DNA of 13,532 nt from VAZQ01 sp036502925 (GTDB taxonomy: Bacteria; Pseudomonadota; Alphaproteobacteria; Rhizobiales; Xanthobacteraceae), in assembly GCA_036502925.1 (NCBI GenBank), contig DASXXS010000372.1:1-13532 (forward strand). The letters are read 5' to 3'. How positions within the stretch are numbered: the first letter of the stretch is position 1; the number at the start of each line of letters is the position of its first letter. The position numbers and the translations under genes are program-made. Positions 1 through 6,006 of this stretch are shown piece after piece. The notes beneath the pieces were generated by a model. It was not told the DNA's origin. It worked only from the letters and a program-made list of their open reading frames with translations, and did not search any database.

Positions 1-780
1 CGCCAGAAATACGATGTCGCGGACAATGGCGAATACGATCCGGCGGCCGACCGCTGGCGCGCGCGGGCGCCGATGCCGCAGGGGCTCAATCACGTGGGCG
101 CCGCCGCCCTCAACGGCAAGATCTACGTCGTCGGCGGCTTCACCGGCTCCAACCACAAGCAAGTCAATGACGGCGCCTTCGAATACGATCCGGCCGCGGA
201 TACCTGGCGGGCGCTGCCGCCGCTCGCCACTCCGCGCGGCTCGGTCGCGGTCGCCGCGGTTGCCGGCAAACTCCATGCGCTCGGCGGGCGCCGCAACGAG
301 AACGACGTGGTCACGGCCCATCAGGTCTATGATCCCGCGACCGGCAAATGGAGCGAGGCGGCGCCGCTGCCCAAGGGACGCGACCACATGGCGGCCGTGA
401 CGGTCGAGGGAAAAATCCATCTGGTGGGCGGACGCTTCGGCGCCAACGAGGACATGACCGGCCTGCACGATATCTACGATCCGGCGAGCAATGCCTGGAC
501 CTCGGCGCCGCCGGTTCCGACCGCGCGCGGCGGCGGGGCCGGGACGCTGTTCCAGGGCATGATCGTCTTTCTCGGCGGCGAGGACGACAAGCGGACCTAT
601 GACGAGAACGAAGGCTTCGACCTGAACAGCAATCGCTGGGTCAAGCTCGCGCCGATGCCTACCGGCCGGCATGGCTTCGGCGCGGCGGCGCTGGGAAAGT
701 ATCTCTATATCGCCAGCGGCGCGAGGGGCGCGGGAGCCGGCGATCCCACCAATGAGCTCCTGGTTTTCAGCCTGCCGTAG
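1..780 (+). CDS. Kelch-repeat beta-propeller protein, 5' end outside window
   Basis: The reading frame is open from base 1 to the TAG at 778-780, so the gene begins upstream; 259 codons are visible. The translation is a run of Kelch units of about 50 residues. Each has a strand ending in a double glycine (YVVGG, HALGG, HLVGG, VFLGG), then a Tyr/Phe-Asp-Pro step (EYDPAADTW, VYDPATGKW, IYDPASNAW, FDLNSNRW) and a Pro-rich turn (APMP, PPLA, APLP, PPVP). About five units are complete and a sixth is cut by the edge, which fits a six-bladed propeller closed by the last strand (LLVFSLP). Kelch propellers serve as binding platforms or galactose-oxidase-like folds; no catalytic residues can be assigned here. 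Bacterial single-domain members are usually exported, but the N-terminus is not visible. The ATG at 73 is internal to a repeat and is not the start. The family call is firm; the function is unknown. Confidence 0.88.
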   Translation, partial: RQKYDVADNGEYDPAADRWRARAPMPQGLNHVGAAALNGKIYVVGGFTGSNHKQVNDGAFEYDPAADTWRALPPLATPRGSVAVAAVAGKLHALGGRRNENDVVTAHQVYDPATGKWSEAAPLPKGRDHMAAVTVEGKIHLVGGRFGANEDMTGLHDIYDPASNAWTSAPPVPTARGGGAGTLFQGMIVFLGGEDDKRTYDENEGFDLNSNRWVKLAPMPTGRHGFGAAALGKYLYIASGARGAGAGDPTNELLVFSLP

Positions 781-865
781 CAGGCGCAGCGCATGGGCCA
801 CACGGCGCCAAGCTTCGCTCCCCGGGCGACGGCACTTGCCTGCAGTGTCATTTGTCGGACAGGAT

Positions 866-1054
866 AGCCTGACGCGGCATCCCGCCGATCGCGACACCCT
901 GTTGGCGCTCGTCACATTCAATCGTGATGCCGGAGATGTCGGCGCCGCGCTCGACCATGCCGAACGGCTGGCCCGGATTGAGCCAACCAACCGCGAGTTG
1001 GCTGACCTCGTCCAGGATCTCCGGCGTCAGGCGAGCGAGCCGGGCGTACGGTGA
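866..1054 (+). pseudogene. C-terminal remnant of a TPR protein
   Basis: About 62 codons in one frame end at the TGA at 1052-1054. They read as a tetratricopeptide tail: HPADRDTLLALVTF, then RDAGDVGAALDHAERLA, then IEPTNRELADLVQDLRRQ. The helix pattern with Ala/Gly at packing positions and the Asp/Pro turn between units is typical of the last one or two TPRs of periplasmic TPR or cytochrome-associated proteins. No start codon with a ribosome site lies just upstream, and the frame before about position 866 carries no recognisable repeat. I therefore read it as the surviving 3' end of a larger gene whose front was lost, perhaps with the nearby IS110 insertion. The similarity is judged from memory of the family. 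A short functional ORF is possible but unlikely. Confidence 0.5.
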
Positions 1055-1120
1055 GGCTTCAATTAGTCTCAATTCAGATCGCTTCATGGCTGCCCTGTAA
1101 TGAAGATTGCGCAAATATTT

Positions 1121-1347
1121 TCAATCATGATCGAGGCTCTTGATCTGCCGGTGCAGCCCGTAACCGGTCGGTCCAGCCGCTCGCATTTGGCGGACAGCTT
1201 GCGCGCCAGCTTCGCAGTTGCCGCGGCGATATTCTCGATCTCGCCGAGAAACCGCGCTTCCCCCGTCCGACCGTTATCCGCAATTGCAACGGCGTGACGC
1301 AACTTCGACGTATCGATTCCTACGAAAGCTTCGCTAAAATGGACCAT
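1121..1347 (-). pseudogene. IS110-family transposase, truncated and frameshifted N-terminus
   Basis: The start is the ATG at 1347-1345, with a strong ribosome site (AAGGAGGG on the minus strand, 1361-1354, spacing 6). The first ~55 residues contain FVGIDTSKLRHAVAIADNG and FLGEIENIAAATAKLARKL, the RNase-H-like first strand (the Asp of GIDTSK) of the IS110 DEDD transposase domain. After KCERL the frame breaks at about 1174. The next frame continues the family sequence as GPTGYGLHRQIKSLDHD and stops at 1123-1121. The few residues normally found between (a YEA-type segment with the next acidic residue) are missing, so a small out-of-frame deletion is inferred. Everything after LDHD, including the rest of the catalytic domain and the C-terminal Tnp20 domain, is absent. 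Intact IS110 transposases have about 300-400 residues. It cannot be active. Confidence 0.85.
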
Positions 1348-1372
1348 GACTCGCCCTCCTTGCTTGAGGCTC

Positions 1373-1391
1373 TGCCCGGCCTATCCGGGCA
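1373..1391. repeat. GC-rich hairpin upstream of the IS110 relic
   Basis: TGCCCGG (1373-1379) and CCGGGCA (1385-1391) form a perfect 7-bp stem around a 5-base loop. It lies 26 bases upstream of the transposase start, in what would be the non-coding left end of the IS, and about 80 bases before the ABC binding-protein gene on the other strand. In IS110-group elements the bridge RNA is encoded in the non-coding end upstream of the transposase, so the hairpin could be a leftover of it. It has no T-run on either side and so is not a clear terminator. The structure is seen; the role is open. Confidence 0.3.
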
Positions 1392-1470
1392 ACCTTCGCA
1401 CAGGGATCGAGGGTGAGTCGCCTCTTCACCGGAAGGGGACATACGGTCTGCGGCTCTTGCGGAGGACTGC

Positions 1471-2454
1471 ATGAGGCGGCGCGAGTTCATCACCCTTCTC
1501 GGCGGCGCGGCGGCGGCATGGCCGCTCGCGGCCCGCGCGCAGCAGCCGAAGATGCCAGTGATTGGATTCCTCAGCCCCACATCGTCCAACTCGAACCCGG
1601 AGCGCCTGGGTGCATTTCGCCAAGGCCTGAAGGACGCCGGCTCCGTCGACGGCGAAAACGCGGCGATCATATACCGCTGGGCGGAGAATCAGATCGATCG
1701 GCTGCCGGCACTCGCGGCCGATCTGGTGCACCGAAAGGTCGCCGTGATCGTCGCGATTCAAGGTACTGCTTCGGTGTTGGCGGCCAAGGCCGCGACCACG
1801 ACGATCCCGATCGTCTTCGCGGTTACCGAGGACCCGGTCAGGCTGGGTCTTGTTGCCAGCCTTGCCCGGCCAGCCGGCAACCTGACGGGTATCAATTTTT
1901 TCAATACCGAGCTGACGGCAAAGCGGTTGGAGCTTCTGCGCGAGGTGGTGCCCAAAGCGACGCGTATGGCTGCGCTCATCAACCCCGCCAACCCCAATGC
2001 CGGGTCCACCGTGCGGGAGTTGGAGGGGGCCGCTGGCGCCATGGGACTCCAAATCCAGATCCTCAACGCCAGCACCAGCCGGGAGATCGATACGGCCTTC
2101 GCGGCCTTTGTGCACGAGCGGCCCGACGCTCTCTTCGTCAGCGGCGATCCTTTCTTCAACAGCCGGCGTTTGCAATTGGCCCTCCTGGCGGCGCGCCACG
2201 CGGTCCCCGCGTCATATTCGTCGCGCGACTATCCCGAATACGGCGGGCTGATGAGCTATGGAACCAACACCACGGATGCGTTTCGTCAGGTCGGCGTCTA
2301 TGCCGGTCGCATCCTCAAGGGCACCAAGCTCGCGGACCTGCCGGTGGTGCAGTCGAGCAAGTTCGAGCTGGTCATCAATGCCCAGACGGCCAGGATGCTC
2401 GACCTCGCCCTACCGCCCACGCTGCTGGCGACCGCCGACGAGGTGATTGAATGA
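1471..2454 (+). CDS. ABC transporter substrate-binding protein, PF04392 (ABC_sub_bind) family
   Basis: A protein of 327 residues. It begins with RRREFITLLGG, then a hydrophobic Ala-rich stretch and ARAQQ, a twin-arginine type signal with probable cleavage near residue 23-25. The mature part starts with PVIGFLSPTSS, followed by AFRQGLKDAG, the RWAENQIDRLPALAADLV segment and TIPIVFAV. These are typical of the periplasmic-binding-protein fold of the family that is heavily duplicated in Bradyrhizobium and relatives. The ATG is preceded by GGAGGA at 1461-1466 (spacing only 4) and is fixed by the N-terminal signal. The ligand is unknown; relatives have been linked to amino acids or small organic molecules. 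No permease or ATPase gene lies in the window, and both flanks hold gene relics, so it is an orphan here. The family is certain; the substrate is not. Confidence 0.93.
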   Translation: MRRREFITLLGGAAAAWPLAARAQQPKMPVIGFLSPTSSNSNPERLGAFRQGLKDAGSVDGENAAIIYRWAENQIDRLPALAADLVHRKVAVIVAIQGTASVLAAKAATTTIPIVFAVTEDPVRLGLVASLARPAGNLTGINFFNTELTAKRLELLREVVPKATRMAALINPANPNAGSTVRELEGAAGAMGLQIQILNASTSREIDTAFAAFVHERPDALFVSGDPFFNSRRLQLALLAARHAVPASYSSRDYPEYGGLMSYGTNTTDAFRQVGVYAGRILKGTKLADLPVVQSSKFELVINAQTARMLDLALPPTLLATADEVIE

Positions 2455-2480
2455 TGGTGCCGTTTGTGGCGGCGCATGAG

Positions 2481-2723
2481 TCAGAGCAAGATGCCCGCAA
2501 TGGAAGGGATTGTGTTACAAAACTCCATGCTGCGCCGCGAAGGCGCCCTAACCGCGACGCCGCATTCGGTCAACGCATCTGCGTAGATCGTTGGCCGGAT
2601 CCCTGCGGGCTTCGACCCGGATACCGAGGCCTGCTTCACGCGCAACTGCGCCGTCGCCTGGGCCATGCTGCCTGATTGCACCACATCAAGAAATACATGG
2701 AGGTCGCGTTCAATGGCGCACAT
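2481..2723 (-). pseudogene. LysR-family regulator remnant with internal deletion
   Basis: Read on the minus strand, the frame gives ERDLHVFLDVVQSGSMAQA, then TAQLRVKQASVS, which is the winged-helix DNA-binding N-terminus of a LysR-type regulator. It jumps directly to PAGIRPTIYADALTECGVAV and later SMEFCNTIPSIAGIL. In intact relatives these segments follow the recognition helix only after a linker of roughly 18 residues (an IADLEHTLGVRLLDRS-like stretch) that is missing here. The effector-binding domain (about 200 residues) is also absent: the frame stops at 2481. The stretch between VAV and SMEF looks scrambled, so a further frame disturbance is likely. No good ribosome site precedes the ATG at 2723. 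I call it a decayed gene covering most of the 319-base gap between the binding protein and the esterase. The match is judged by eye. Confidence 0.62.
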
Positions 2724-2773
2724 GTCGCTTGGCGGTGGTATGGTGGGCGTGCGTGAAACGGGGCCGCGAAATC

Positions 2774-3679
2774 ATGGCTGAGAGCACACTCCCGCATTGG
2801 ACGATCGGCGCCGCGTTGGCGCTCGCTGCCACCGCCGTCGCCGCCGAGCCAATGGGTGAAGCGATGCGTTACGTTAGTACGGTGGGAGGCCGCGAGCGAA
2901 CTTTCATCGAATATGTTCCTAAGTCCTTGAAGCCCGGCGCACCGTTATTGTTCGTGCTGCATCCTTCAGGGGGCGATGCCGCGAGTATGCGCCAATATTC
3001 CAATTACGAATTCGACGAGCTGGCGGACAAACACGGATTTCTGGTCGTGTATCCGGATGGGTTCGACAACACCTGGAACGATTGCCGCGGCGGCTCGCCA
3101 TTTTCCTCCAAGCGCCTGAAGATCGACGACGCCGGTTTCATCAAAAGCCTTCTCAACCATGAGGCAACGGCGCACGCGGTCGACAGGAAGCGCGTCTTCG
3201 CCGCCGGCTGGTCCAATGGCGCACAGCTCGCCTACCGCCTGGCGCTGGAATATCCCGAGGATTTCGCCGGCGTCGCCGCGATCTCGGCAAGCGTGCCCGT
3301 GAAGGAAAATCTCGATTGCGGCCAAGCCGACAAGCCGATTCCGGTGATGATTGTCAACGGCACCGCCGACCCGATCAATCCCTTTCGCGGCGGCATGGTG
3401 AATCTGGGCGCCACAAAGCTCGGCAACGTGCTCTCCAGCGAAGACACCGCGAAATATTGGGCAAAGCTGTTGGGCGTAACGGCCCCGCCGCAGATTGCGA
3501 CGCTGCCGCATAAAGGCGGGCGTACCTCGGTCGACAGCATGACCTGGGTGAAAGGCGGTACCCCCGTGGTCATTTTGTATTCGGTGCAGAACGGCGGGCA
3601 CGCCATGCCGCTCGACGGCGAGGACTTGGATTCGCCCGTCGTGATCTGGGATTTCTTCTCCAAATTGCCGAGCCGCTGA
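2774..3679 (+). CDS. Exported PHB-depolymerase-family esterase (alpha/beta hydrolase)
   Basis: 301 residues from the ATG at 2774. A hydrophobic Ala-rich signal ends near AVAAEP (residues 21-26). Family landmarks follow in order: LLFVLHPSGGD (57-68, oxyanion-hole region), YPDGFDNTWNDCRGG (93-107), DDAGFIKSLL (118-127), the lipase box GWSNG with nucleophile Ser147, NGTADPINPF with Asp199, and NGGHAMP with His276. This is the layout of the LpqC / polyhydroxybutyrate-depolymerase / feruloyl-esterase-like group. It would hydrolyse an ester outside the cytoplasmic membrane; which polymer or acyl ester cannot be told. No separate substrate-binding domain is seen. The start is uncertain: a GTG at 2753, in frame, would add MKRGREI and give the signal peptide a basic n-region, while neither start has a clear ribosome site. 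The frame is open further upstream but there runs across the LysR relic. Confidence 0.87.
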   Translation: MAESTLPHWTIGAALALAATAVAAEPMGEAMRYVSTVGGRERTFIEYVPKSLKPGAPLLFVLHPSGGDAASMRQYSNYEFDELADKHGFLVVYPDGFDNTWNDCRGGSPFSSKRLKIDDAGFIKSLLNHEATAHAVDRKRVFAAGWSNGAQLAYRLALEYPEDFAGVAAISASVPVKENLDCGQADKPIPVMIVNGTADPINPFRGGMVNLGATKLGNVLSSEDTAKYWAKLLGVTAPPQIATLPHKGGRTSVDSMTWVKGGTPVVILYSVQNGGHAMPLDGEDLDSPVVIWDFFSKLPSR

Positions 3680-3691
3680 CGTCCCGCGATC

Positions 3692-3716
3692 GCGGTTTCA
3701 GCTTCGGCCGAACCGC
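3692..3716. terminator. Possible weak bidirectional terminator
   Basis: GCGGTT (3692-3697) pairs with AACCGC (3711-3716) around a 13-base loop, in the 39-base gap between two convergent genes. A short TTT follows on the plus strand; there is no T-run on the minus strand. A separate 10-bp palindrome CGCGATCGCG sits next to it at 3685-3694. The position favours termination but the tail is poor. Confidence 0.3.
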
Positions 3717-3718
3717 TT

Positions 3719-5230
3719 TCAGAACAGCCGCGGCTGCTCCCCGAGATAGAACTTGCGCATCTCCGGCCGATAGCGGTCCATCATCGCCTTGTTCAGATCG
3801 AGCGGCGGCTTGGCGTCGGGCGGCAGCACGGCGAAATAGGGAGATTGCCTGAGCTGCGCATCGAACTCCGCCCGCGCCCTTTGCAGAACGTCGGGCCGGG
3901 TGAGAAGGTCAAGGATCGACGCGGCCAGCACCTTGGCGCCCGCCACCATGCCCTTGTGCGCAATCGTGCTGGTCGGCGTGATGGCGGCATGCCACTCGTG
4001 GATGGTGATGCCGGGGACGATCGAGGGAAACGCCAGCAATCCGGCAGGCACTGTCCAGGACACATCGCCGTTGTCGTTCGAAGCATAGCCTTGCTGGCGG
4101 CCGCCAAAGGGGGTGACGGCGGTCTTGAGCCCCACCTCCGGCCGGCCGGCGGATCTCTGGAACTCGCGGGCGAAGCGCTGCTCGTCATCGCTCCAGCGCG
4201 GCATGCCGACCTTGTCGATGTTGCCCTGCACCGCCTCGGCGATCGCCTTCATGCCGAGTTGCGGCCAGCCGGCCGCGATGATCTGGTACTCCTGGCTGGT
4301 TCCGGTCATCAGCGCCGCGCCCTTGGCGACATTGACCAGCTTCTCGAAGGTTTGCACGGCGTCGGGCATGTTGGCGTCGCGCACCCACCACCAGGTCTGC
4401 GCCAGATCGGGGATCACGTTGGGCTGAATGCCGCCATTGGTGACGACGCGGTGAATCCGGTAGGTCGGATGCAGCTGCTGGCGCAGATAGGCGACGCCGA
4501 CATCCATCAGCTGGTTGGCGTCGAGCGCGTCCTTGGCGTCCCAGGGATCGACCGCGGCATGCGCGGTCTTGCCGTGGAAGGTGAAGTTGGCGCTGATCGA
4601 GGCGTAATTGGCCAGGCCGTAGCCGGTGGCCATCTGATCGCCGATATGCAGATAGATGATGGCATCGACGTCCTTGAAATAGCCGGCGCGAACGATGTAG
4701 GGCCGGCTGATCAGCTGCTCCTCGGCGGGGCCGAGCGAAACGATGACGCTGCCGGGGATGCCGTAGCGCATCATCGTCTCCTTCACGGCGAAGGCGGCGG
4801 CGGCCGAAAGCCCGCCATGGGTGTTGTGCCCCTCCATGTGGCCGGGAGCGCCGGGCACCAGCGGCTTGCGCGCGAGCTCCATGGGAGTCTGCGAGCCTTC
4901 CGGCAGCGCATCGATCTCGCTGACGATGGCGATCGCCGGGTGCCCGTTGCCCCACCGCGCCCACAGGTTGGTCGGCATGCCGGCGGCGCCGAGCTGAACC
5001 GTGAACCCGCCGGCTTCGAGCACGTCCTTCATGAGCCTGGTGCTTTCGAACTCCTGCATGCCAAGCTCGGCGAAATAGTAGATCGAATCGCCGATCTTCG
5101 CCATCGGCACGGCGTTGCGCTCGATGACGCCGAAGGCGAATTCCTTCTGCTCGTCGCTTGCCGCCTGGCAGGTCAGCGGCACGAGCAACCCAAGCAATGA
5201 AAAAAGTGCGAGCTTACCGGTCAGGCGCAT
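3719..5230 (-). CDS. Exported M20-family amidohydrolase, AbgB-like
   Basis: 503 residues. Start at the ATG at 5230-5228, chosen because it opens a classical signal peptide (MRLTGKLALFSLLGLL, cleavage near CQA-A, residue ~23) and has GGGAG at 5242-5238, spacing 7; the long open frame upstream is antisense to the toxin genes. M20 landmarks: EIDALPE with Asp107, HMEGHNTHGG with His135, the acidic pair GPAEEQ (Glu170/Glu171), YLHIGD (His195), the dimerisation-domain signature HGKTAHAAVDPWDAKDAL (219-236), and the late segment SNDNGDVSWTVP (384-395) followed by HEWHA (411-415). This is closest to the aminobenzoyl-glutamate hydrolase B / aminoacylase branch, which cleaves amide bonds of N-acyl amino acids with two metal ions. 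E. coli AbgB is cytoplasmic, whereas this one is predicted exported. The substrate is unknown. Confidence 0.92.
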   Translation of the reverse strand: MRLTGKLALFSLLGLLVPLTCQAASDEQKEFAFGVIERNAVPMAKIGDSIYYFAELGMQEFESTRLMKDVLEAGGFTVQLGAAGMPTNLWARWGNGHPAIAIVSEIDALPEGSQTPMELARKPLVPGAPGHMEGHNTHGGLSAAAAFAVKETMMRYGIPGSVIVSLGPAEEQLISRPYIVRAGYFKDVDAIIYLHIGDQMATGYGLANYASISANFTFHGKTAHAAVDPWDAKDALDANQLMDVGVAYLRQQLHPTYRIHRVVTNGGIQPNVIPDLAQTWWWVRDANMPDAVQTFEKLVNVAKGAALMTGTSQEYQIIAAGWPQLGMKAIAEAVQGNIDKVGMPRWSDDEQRFAREFQRSAGRPEVGLKTAVTPFGGRQQGYASNDNGDVSWTVPAGLLAFPSIVPGITIHEWHAAITPTSTIAHKGMVAGAKVLAASILDLLTRPDVLQRARAEFDAQLRQSPYFAVLPPDAKPPLDLNKAMMDRYRPEMRKFYLGEQPRLF

Positions 5231-5291
5231 GGCACCGCTCCCATGGTGATCGTAGGCGGAGCGTACCATAGTTCGGGCAAGGAACACCTGC

Positions 5292-5320
5292 TTGACCTTT
5301 TGTAGCCCATAGACTACATT
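5292..5320 (+). promoter_or_regulatory. Sigma70-type promoter of the toxin-antitoxin pair
   Basis: TTGACC (5292-5297) and TACATT (5315-5320) are separated by exactly 17 bases, a near-consensus housekeeping promoter. The expected start of transcription, 6-8 bases after the -10 box, falls at about 5326-5328, only 2-4 bases before the toxin ATG at 5330. The mRNA would be essentially leaderless, which agrees with the lack of any Shine-Dalgarno sequence there. Confidence 0.6.
5301..5318. promoter_or_regulatory. Putative autoregulatory operator palindrome
   Basis: TGTAG (5301-5305) and CTACA (5314-5318) form an 18-base inverted repeat with 14 of 18 positions symmetric. It overlaps the spacer and -10 box of the promoter. 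Type II antitoxins with helix-turn-helix domains, like the one encoded here, usually repress their own operon from such sites. The symmetry is seen; the binding is inferred. Confidence 0.5.
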
Positions 5321-5329
5321 GCGGCAGTC

Positions 5330-5611
5330 ATGGTCGAGGTGCGTCAGACGAAGGAATTTTCTGCCTGGCTGCACCGTCTCAGGGGATGCCAATGCTGTCG
5401 CGCGCGTGTTCGCCGCATGGAGCAGGAAGATCCCGGAGACACCAGAAGCGTCGGTAAGGGCATCGTGGAAATGCGTATCGCCTACGGACCTGGCTATCGC
5501 ATCTACTACTTGCCCCGCGGGGCGCAGATTGTGATCCTGTTGTGTGGAGGCGACAAGCGTACGCAACGGCAGGATATCGAGCAGGCTCAGATTCTGGCGG
5601 AGACATTGTGA
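5330..5611 (+). CDS. RelE/ParE-superfamily toxin (addiction-module killer, Gp49/HigB-like)
   Basis: 93 residues, the usual family length. It opens with VEVRQTKEFSAWLHRLR and has the conserved core GKGIVEMRIAYGPGYRIYY (residues 42-60), IVILLCGGDKRTQRQDI (67-83) and a final helix, as in the RelE-like HigB branch that cleaves mRNA at the ribosome. Between these, residues 19-29 read GCQCCRARVRR, unlike the family. Shifting one base (frame of position 5385) gives DANAVARVFA, which continues LR...ARMEQEDPGD as relatives do. An extra G in the GGGG at 5382-5385 and a lost base near 5412-5415 would explain it. The rest of the protein is in frame, so the second helix is altered but not cut off. The antitoxin follows with overlap. 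No ribosome site precedes the ATG, consistent with a leaderless transcript. The family call is strong; activity is uncertain. Confidence 0.87.
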   Translation: MVEVRQTKEFSAWLHRLRGCQCCRARVRRMEQEDPGDTRSVGKGIVEMRIAYGPGYRIYYLPRGAQIVILLCGGDKRTQRQDIEQAQILAETL

Positions 5612-5928
5612 TGCGCAAGACGACACGTTTTGATGCCGTTGACTATCTCGACACAGAAGAACGCCAGGTAGCCTATATTGCCGCGGCGCTCGAAATCGGT
5701 GACGCGGATTTCGTGCGCGACGCGCTTGGCCTCGTCGCACGCGCACGCGGCATGGGTGAGATTGCGAAGAATGCCGGCTTGAACCGCGAGAGCTTGTATA
5801 AGGCACTTGGGGAAACCGGCAATCCCGAATTCAGTACCGTCATGCGCATCGTCCGTGCCCTGGGTCTGACGCTTTCTGCGCGTCGCGCGGCGACCGGACG
5901 AACATCCAAGCGGCGCCGGGTAGCCTGA
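5611..5928 (+). CDS. Antitoxin of the addiction module, helix-turn-helix protein
   Basis: 105 residues from the ATG at 5611, which shares one base with the toxin's TGA. The GTG just before it (5608) would give a 4-base overlap; either way translation is coupled. The N-terminus TTRFDAVDYLDTEERQVAYI is the typical opening of the probable-addiction-module antidote family. A Cro/Xre-like helix-turn-helix follows, RARGMGEIAKNAGLNRESLY (residues 44-63), then GNPEFSTVMRIVRALGLTL. The toxin-first order with an HTH antitoxin is that of HigBA-like loci. It is expected to neutralise the toxin and, by binding the palindrome at 5301-5318, to repress the operon. The tail TGRTSKRRRVA is basic and may contact DNA or simply be a variable end. 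Unlike the toxin, this frame looks intact. The next gene (nagA) is convergent and 78 bases away, with no clear terminator between. Confidence 0.9.
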   Translation: MRKTTRFDAVDYLDTEERQVAYIAAALEIGDADFVRDALGLVARARGMGEIAKNAGLNRESLYKALGETGNPEFSTVMRIVRALGLTLSARRAATGRTSKRRRVA

Positions 5929-6006
5929 GCAGAAGTCTCGGTCCGCGAGCGTGCTTGCCCGATGGGGCCGCCAACCCTTCAAGAAATCCGTCAAACTCGG
6001 CATCGT

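Noticed and set aside
781..865. Search for a terminator or small gene after the Kelch protein
   Set aside because: No stable hairpin with a T-run and no start codon with a ribosome site was seen.
1413..2450. 345-codon frame overlapping the ABC binding protein in another plus frame
   Set aside because: The translation is Arg/Gly-rich low-complexity sequence; the binding protein frame has a Tat signal and family motifs.
3845..5200. Long plus-strand open frame of 451 codons opposite the M20 hydrolase gene
   Set aside because: Its translation is rich in Arg, Gly, His and Asp with no recognisable fold, while the minus strand has all M20 motifs, a signal peptide and a ribosome site. It is a high-GC antisense shadow.
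5231..5806. N-terminal extension of the M20 hydrolase frame by 192 codons
   Set aside because: The extension lies antisense to the toxin-antitoxin pair, resembles no known domain, and would bury the clear signal peptide that starts at 5230.
5929..6006. Terminator between the convergent antitoxin and nagA genes
   Set aside because: No inverted repeat long enough to support a call was found in these 78 bases.
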